In this document: piece by piece, positions 4,634-7,881 of the stretch | Numbering within the stretch: position 1 is the first letter of the stretch | Layout: each line of letters begins with the position of its first letter | Assembly: GCA_964580235.1 (NCBI GenBank) | Contig: CAZOJY010000141.1 | Location: 1-7,881, forward strand | Source of the DNA: G020348385 sp964580235 | GTDB taxonomy: Bacteria; Acidobacteriota; Aminicenantia; Aminicenantales; Aminicenantaceae | DNA length: 7,881 bases | Reading direction: 5' to 3' | Position numbers and translations under genes: made by a program | Notes under the pieces: generated by a model | What the model was told of the DNA's origin: nothing | The model's input: only the letters and a program-made list of their open reading frames with translations | Databases searched by the model: none

Positions 4634-7600
4634 ATGATCAGAAAAAAAGGATGGTTCCGCTTTTTGTTGATGATTTGTGTTGGCCTGATTTTTTGTTTTC
4701 TTACCAGCGCACGAAAGTTGAAGGAAGATGCTGTAACTTTTATCGATGAGTCAATCCTAGATGGGGTGAAATTACGCAACATAGGTCCGGCCAACATGGG
4801 CGGGAGGGTCGATGATTTTGCCGTGGTGGAGAGCAATCCTCATATCATCTACGCGGGGGTAGCCTCAGGAGGTGTCTGGAAGACACTGAACAATGGGGTG
4901 ACCTGGGAGCCGATTTTTGATTCCCAGGAGACGAGCACGATTGGGGATATCGCCGTGGCTCCATCCAACCCGGATACAGTCTGGGCGGGAACGGGCGAGG
5001 CGAACAACCGGCAGAGCTCTTCCTGGGGAAATGGTGTCTATAAATCAGAAGATGGAGGAAAGACCTGGAAAAATATGGGGCTGGTCAACACCCACCATAT
5101 CGGGCGGATAGTCATCCATCCGACAAATTCTGAAATTGTTTATGTGGCTGCCCTGGGCCACCTCTGGGGCCCAAACAAGGAGAGAGGTCTTTTCAAAACC
5201 ATAGATGGCGGAAAGACTTGGACTAACACGAAGTTTATTGATGATAACACGGGTTTTGGGGATGTTGCTATGGATCCTGAAAATCCTGATACCCTTTATG
5301 CAGCCGCCTATCAAAGGCGCCGCCGCGGCTGGGGATTTAGCGGGGGCGGCCCCGAGAGTGGTCTGTATAAAACCACAAATGGAGGCGAAACCTGGATTCG
5401 TTTGACCAAAGGACTGCCGGAGGGAATAACAGGCCGGATTGGCCTGGACATCTACCGGAAAAACTCGAGCATTGTGTATGCGGTGATTGAGCACAAGCAG
5501 GGCGGGGTTTTTCGCTCGGACGACAAAGGTTTTTCCTGGAAGAATATGTCCCGCACCAATCCTCGGCCTATGTATTACAGCCAGATTCGAATCGACCCGA
5601 ACAATGATCAGAGAATTTGGGTTTTAGGGGCACGTATGTATATGTCCGAGGACGGCGGAAAAAAATTCAGCACGGGTTATGTCACGCGCATCCATGGTGA
5701 CCATCATGCCATGTGGATCGACCCGAATGATTCCGGCCACATGATCGTCGGATCGGATGGAGGTATTTATTTTTCTTATGATCGCGGCAAAACATGGGAA
5801 TTTGTGAACGCCCTGCCGCTGGGCCAATTTTATGAGATCGGCTTTGACATGCAAAAGCCCTATTACGTCTACGGCGGATTGCAGGACAACGGAAGCTGGG
5901 GAGCGCCGAGTGAGACGCATTATGTGTTGGGCATCACCAATGACGAATGGATCCGGATCGGAGGGGGAGACGGATTTTACACCCAAGTCGATCCCACCGA
6001 CCACAGCACCATTTATGCAGAATCCCAAACCGGGTATCTTTTCCGGTTGAATTTGAAGACCGGAGAGAGCAAATCTATAAGACCTGAGCCTGAAGACCCA
6101 AAAGAAACCTACCGGTTCAACTGGAACTGTCCCATTCACATTTCCCCGCATGATCCCAAAACGGTTTATTATGGAGGAAATAAACTTTTTATCTCCCACA
6201 ATAGGGGAGATTCCTGGGAAACTACAATTGATCTCACCAGACAGGAAGACCGGGAGAAGAAGCCTCTTATGAACGTTCTGCCGGACAAGAACACCCTTTC
6301 CAAACATGATGGAATAGCTTTTTTTGGCGATATTACCACAATCACCGAATCTCCAATCAGGCCAGGTCTCCTTTATGTGGGAACGGATGATGGAAATCTT
6401 CAGGTTTCAAAAGATGGAGGAAAGACCTGGAAAAATGTGACTGACAGATTGCGTGGAGTGCCGCCATACACATATGTCACTCGTGTCGAAGCGTCTTATG
6501 CTGCTGAGGGCACGGCGTATGCCACGCTGGATGGGCACCGCAACGACAATTTTAAGCCGTATATTTTCAAAACCACAGATTATGGAGAAGATTGGCAGGA
6601 TATTTCCAGCAATATCCCTGTGGGCAGCACGGTCAATGTGATCAGGGAACACCCCGCTAATCCAGATCTTTTATTCGTGGGAACAGAAAGAGGCGCCTAT
6701 TTTTCCTTCAACCACGGTGAAAAATGGATCCGGATCAAAGGCAATCTCCCGATGGTCCCTGTGGATGACATTGCCATTCATCCCAGAGAAAATGACCTGA
6801 TTTTAGGGACTCATGGACGAAGCATCTGGATTTTGGATGACATAACGCCGCTCGAACAGCTGACGGCAGAGGTGAGTCAGTCTTCTGCTCATTTGTTTGA
6901 TATCCAGGACGCCACCCAAGTGCGGCTTTTCTATCACAAAGGCAACACGGGCCACAAGATATTTATTGCCCCCAATCCTCCATATGGTGCAACGATAAGC
7001 TATTATCTGACGCAGAAGGCAAAAAAGTCGCCTGTCCTTGTCATCACAAACACACGGGGCCAAAAGGTGAAAGAGATAAAAGGGCCAAAGAGCGCAGGGA
7101 TCAGCCGTGTGAACTGGGATTTGCGATATGGTGCTCCGGACATCCCTGATTTGGGACGAACAAGAAGAGGCCGTGGGCCCCTGGTTCTTCCGGGAGAGTA
7201 CAACGTTATGCTAAAAGTGGGAGATCAGGAGATGACCAAGACCGTAAAAGTGGCCGATGATCCGCGAATCGAAATCTCCTTCGAGGAAAGAAAAGCCCAG
7301 CACGATGTGCTGGTCAAGCTGTATAATCTGTATCCGTATGTGTCTGCTGCAGATAAAGCGGTTGGCGATTTGAATAAAGAGCTGGACAAAGTCCGGAAGA
7401 CATTAAAAAAAGTGGCCGATGTTCCAGAGAGCATCACGGATTATATTGAAACCACTGCCAAAGAGCTTAAAGAAATAAAGATCAGATTGACCGGTGATCC
7501 TGAGCTGGGCTTCAGGGGAAGATCGTTCTCAATCCAGGGTGGGCTGTCTGCACTCGGAAATGCCATCGGGGGGTACTCAGAGGCGCCGACGGAGCGGCAG

Positions 7601-7753
7601 CTTGGACGGATGGAGGAAAAACGGAAGGAATTGAAAACGTTGATTGATCGGATAAACACGGTTGTTCAAAAAAACATCCCCCGTTTGAATGAGCTGTTGA
7701 CCGCGAACAAAATTCCGCATGTGTTTCCTGTAAAAACCATAAAGTTTAAATAA
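4634..7753 (+). CDS. Secreted Asp-box (BNR/VPS10-sortilin-like) beta-propeller protein
   Basis: A 1039-residue exported protein. Residues 1-26 are a Sec signal peptide: MIRKKGWFR, a hydrophobic core to about 23, and likely cleavage after TSA. No proper lipobox is present. Residues about 45-740 hold eleven Asp-box motifs ((S/T)xDxGxTW type), starting near 85, 138, 189, 247, 295, 338, 381, 521, 592, 647 and 691. Most are clear, such as SEDGGKTW and SYDRGKTW; NNGVTW, SEDGGKKF and SFNHGEKW are degenerate. These mark blades of one or two propellers. HGDHHAMWIDP (354-364) and YGGLQDNGSWGAPS (413-426) are hallmarks of a family usually annotated 'VPS10 domain-containing protein' or 'glycosyl hydrolase, BNR repeat'. 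Residues about 765-875 resemble a FlgD/Ig-like beta domain, and about 880-1025 are charged and helix-rich. No catalytic residues can be assigned, so enzymatic activity is unproven; periplasmic or surface binding is as likely. It is transcribed alone and divergently from lpxK. Confidence 0.92.
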   Translation: MIRKKGWFRFLLMICVGLIFCFLTSARKLKEDAVTFIDESILDGVKLRNIGPANMGGRVDDFAVVESNPHIIYAGVASGGVWKTLNNGVTWEPIFDSQETSTIGDIAVAPSNPDTVWAGTGEANNRQSSSWGNGVYKSEDGGKTWKNMGLVNTHHIGRIVIHPTNSEIVYVAALGHLWGPNKERGLFKTIDGGKTWTNTKFIDDNTGFGDVAMDPENPDTLYAAAYQRRRRGWGFSGGGPESGLYKTTNGGETWIRLTKGLPEGITGRIGLDIYRKNSSIVYAVIEHKQGGVFRSDDKGFSWKNMSRTNPRPMYYSQIRIDPNNDQRIWVLGARMYMSEDGGKKFSTGYVTRIHGDHHAMWIDPNDSGHMIVGSDGGIYFSYDRGKTWEFVNALPLGQFYEIGFDMQKPYYVYGGLQDNGSWGAPSETHYVLGITNDEWIRIGGGDGFYTQVDPTDHSTIYAESQTGYLFRLNLKTGESKSIRPEPEDPKETYRFNWNCPIHISPHDPKTVYYGGNKLFISHNRGDSWETTIDLTRQEDREKKPLMNVLPDKNTLSKHDGIAFFGDITTITESPIRPGLLYVGTDDGNLQVSKDGGKTWKNVTDRLRGVPPYTYVTRVEASYAAEGTAYATLDGHRNDNFKPYIFKTTDYGEDWQDISSNIPVGSTVNVIREHPANPDLLFVGTERGAYFSFNHGEKWIRIKGNLPMVPVDDIAIHPRENDLILGTHGRSIWILDDITPLEQLTAEVSQSSAHLFDIQDATQVRLFYHKGNTGHKIFIAPNPPYGATISYYLTQKAKKSPVLVITNTRGQKVKEIKGPKSAGISRVNWDLRYGAPDIPDLGRTRRGRGPLVLPGEYNVMLKVGDQEMTKTVKVADDPRIEISFEERKAQHDVLVKLYNLYPYVSAADKAVGDLNKELDKVRKTLKKVADVPESITDYIETTAKELKEIKIRLTGDPELGFRGRSFSIQGGLSALGNAIGGYSEAPTERQLGRMEEKRKELKTLIDRINTVVQKNIPRLNELLTANKIPHVFPVKTIKFK
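5049..5074 (+). repeat. 26-bp exact direct repeat, copy 1 (Asp-box coding)
   Basis: Identical to 6411-6436. It encodes most of an Asp-box blade turn (EDGGKTWKN here, KDGGKTWKN in the second copy). It is an internal coding repeat of the propeller gene, not a mobile element. Confidence 0.85.
6411..6436 (+). repeat. 26-bp exact direct repeat, copy 2 (Asp-box coding)
   Basis: Same 26 bases as 5049-5074, some 1360 bases downstream and in the same reading frame. The other Asp-box turns encode similar residues with more divergent codons; 5207-5222 is the closest partial match. Confidence 0.85.
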
Positions 7754-7839
7754 AAACAAACATTGACTTAAGGTTATAGCTGTTGGAATAACCATTGACA
7801 GAGTTCCTGGTTTATGCCGAAGAGCTAACATCCTCTGTC

Positions 7840-7868
7840 TTTACTTCTGAAATGCTATCTCTTATAAT
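7840..7868 (+). promoter_or_regulatory. Sigma-70-type promoter reading out of the window
   Basis: TTTACT (7840-7845, 4 of 6 to the -35), an exact 17-base spacer, then a perfect TATAAT (7863-7868). The predicted start would be near 7875, so the transcribed gene lies beyond the end of the window. The rest of 7754-7881 contains no open reading frame of note. Confidence 0.5.
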
Positions 7869-7881
7869 ACGTTCTGATTTT

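Noticed and set aside
5624..6307. A 227-codon open frame on the minus strand inside the propeller gene
   Set aside because: It lies wholly antisense to a well-conserved propeller region, shows no family motif and has no Shine-Dalgarno or promoter context. Long antisense frames are expected opposite such coding sequence.
7772..7793. Hairpin GGTTAT, 10-base loop, ATAACC after the propeller gene as a terminator
   Set aside because: The stem is only 6 bp and A+T-rich, and no T-run follows. It may be chance.
7577..7831. An 84-codon minus-strand open frame at the 3' end of the propeller gene
   Set aside because: Mostly antisense to the C-terminal coding region, with no motif and no ribosome binding site seen.
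7797..7842. GACAGAG pairing with CTCTGTC, then TTT, as a terminator
   Set aside because: The loop is 29 bases and the T-run is only three to four bases, and it overlaps the -35 of the outgoing promoter. Too weak to call.

Overview
The window looks like a chromosomal segment of a Gram-negative, lipid A-making bacterium. It carries lpxK and a late lipid A acyltransferase, and base composition is mid-range by eye. A large secreted Asp-box (BNR/VPS10-type) propeller protein with the 'LQDNGSW' signature sits next to them. In my experience such proteins are abundant in Acidobacteriota/Aminicenantota-like and some Bacteroidota genomes. That lineage guess is an inference and is weak. I see no insertion sequence, CRISPR array, tRNA, rRNA or phage gene.

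Minus strand, about 4425 down to 45: five tightly packed genes in the order lpxK, lpxL-type acyltransferase, rph (RNase PH), uxs (UDP-glucuronate decarboxylase), family 2 glycosyltransferase. The junctions are a 1-base TAATG overlap, a 1-base gap (TAACATG), a 62-base gap holding complementary RNA segments and a Shine-Dalgarno sequence, and a 4-base ATGA overlap. This is almost certainly one operon. Two genes make and acylate the membrane anchor of LPS. The last two probably make UDP-xylose and place a sugar on a lipid or glycan carrier. RNase PH is an RNA-processing gene embedded among envelope genes. Bases 1-44, downstream of the last gene, hold no gene and no convincing terminator.

Intergenic 4426-4633 is a divergent control region. 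It has a good plus-strand promoter, a 10-bp perfect palindrome beside its -35, two hairpins on the lpxK leader side, and a GNRA-loop hairpin in the plus-strand leader. The only minus-strand promoter I could find for lpxK is weak (TTGCAT, 17 bases, GATAAG, 4528 down to 4500).

Plus strand, 4634-7753: one 1039-residue exported propeller protein. Bases 7754-7881 carry no gene but end in a convincing promoter (TTTACT, 17 bases, TATAAT) pointing out of the window.

Most of the content belongs to known families. The points most worth a second look are a non-canonical P-loop in LpxK (Glu in place of the Gly before the Lys), the interleaved complementary segments spanning the rph stop codon ahead of uxs, and the structured lpxK leader. 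I did not find a clearly novel multi-gene system.
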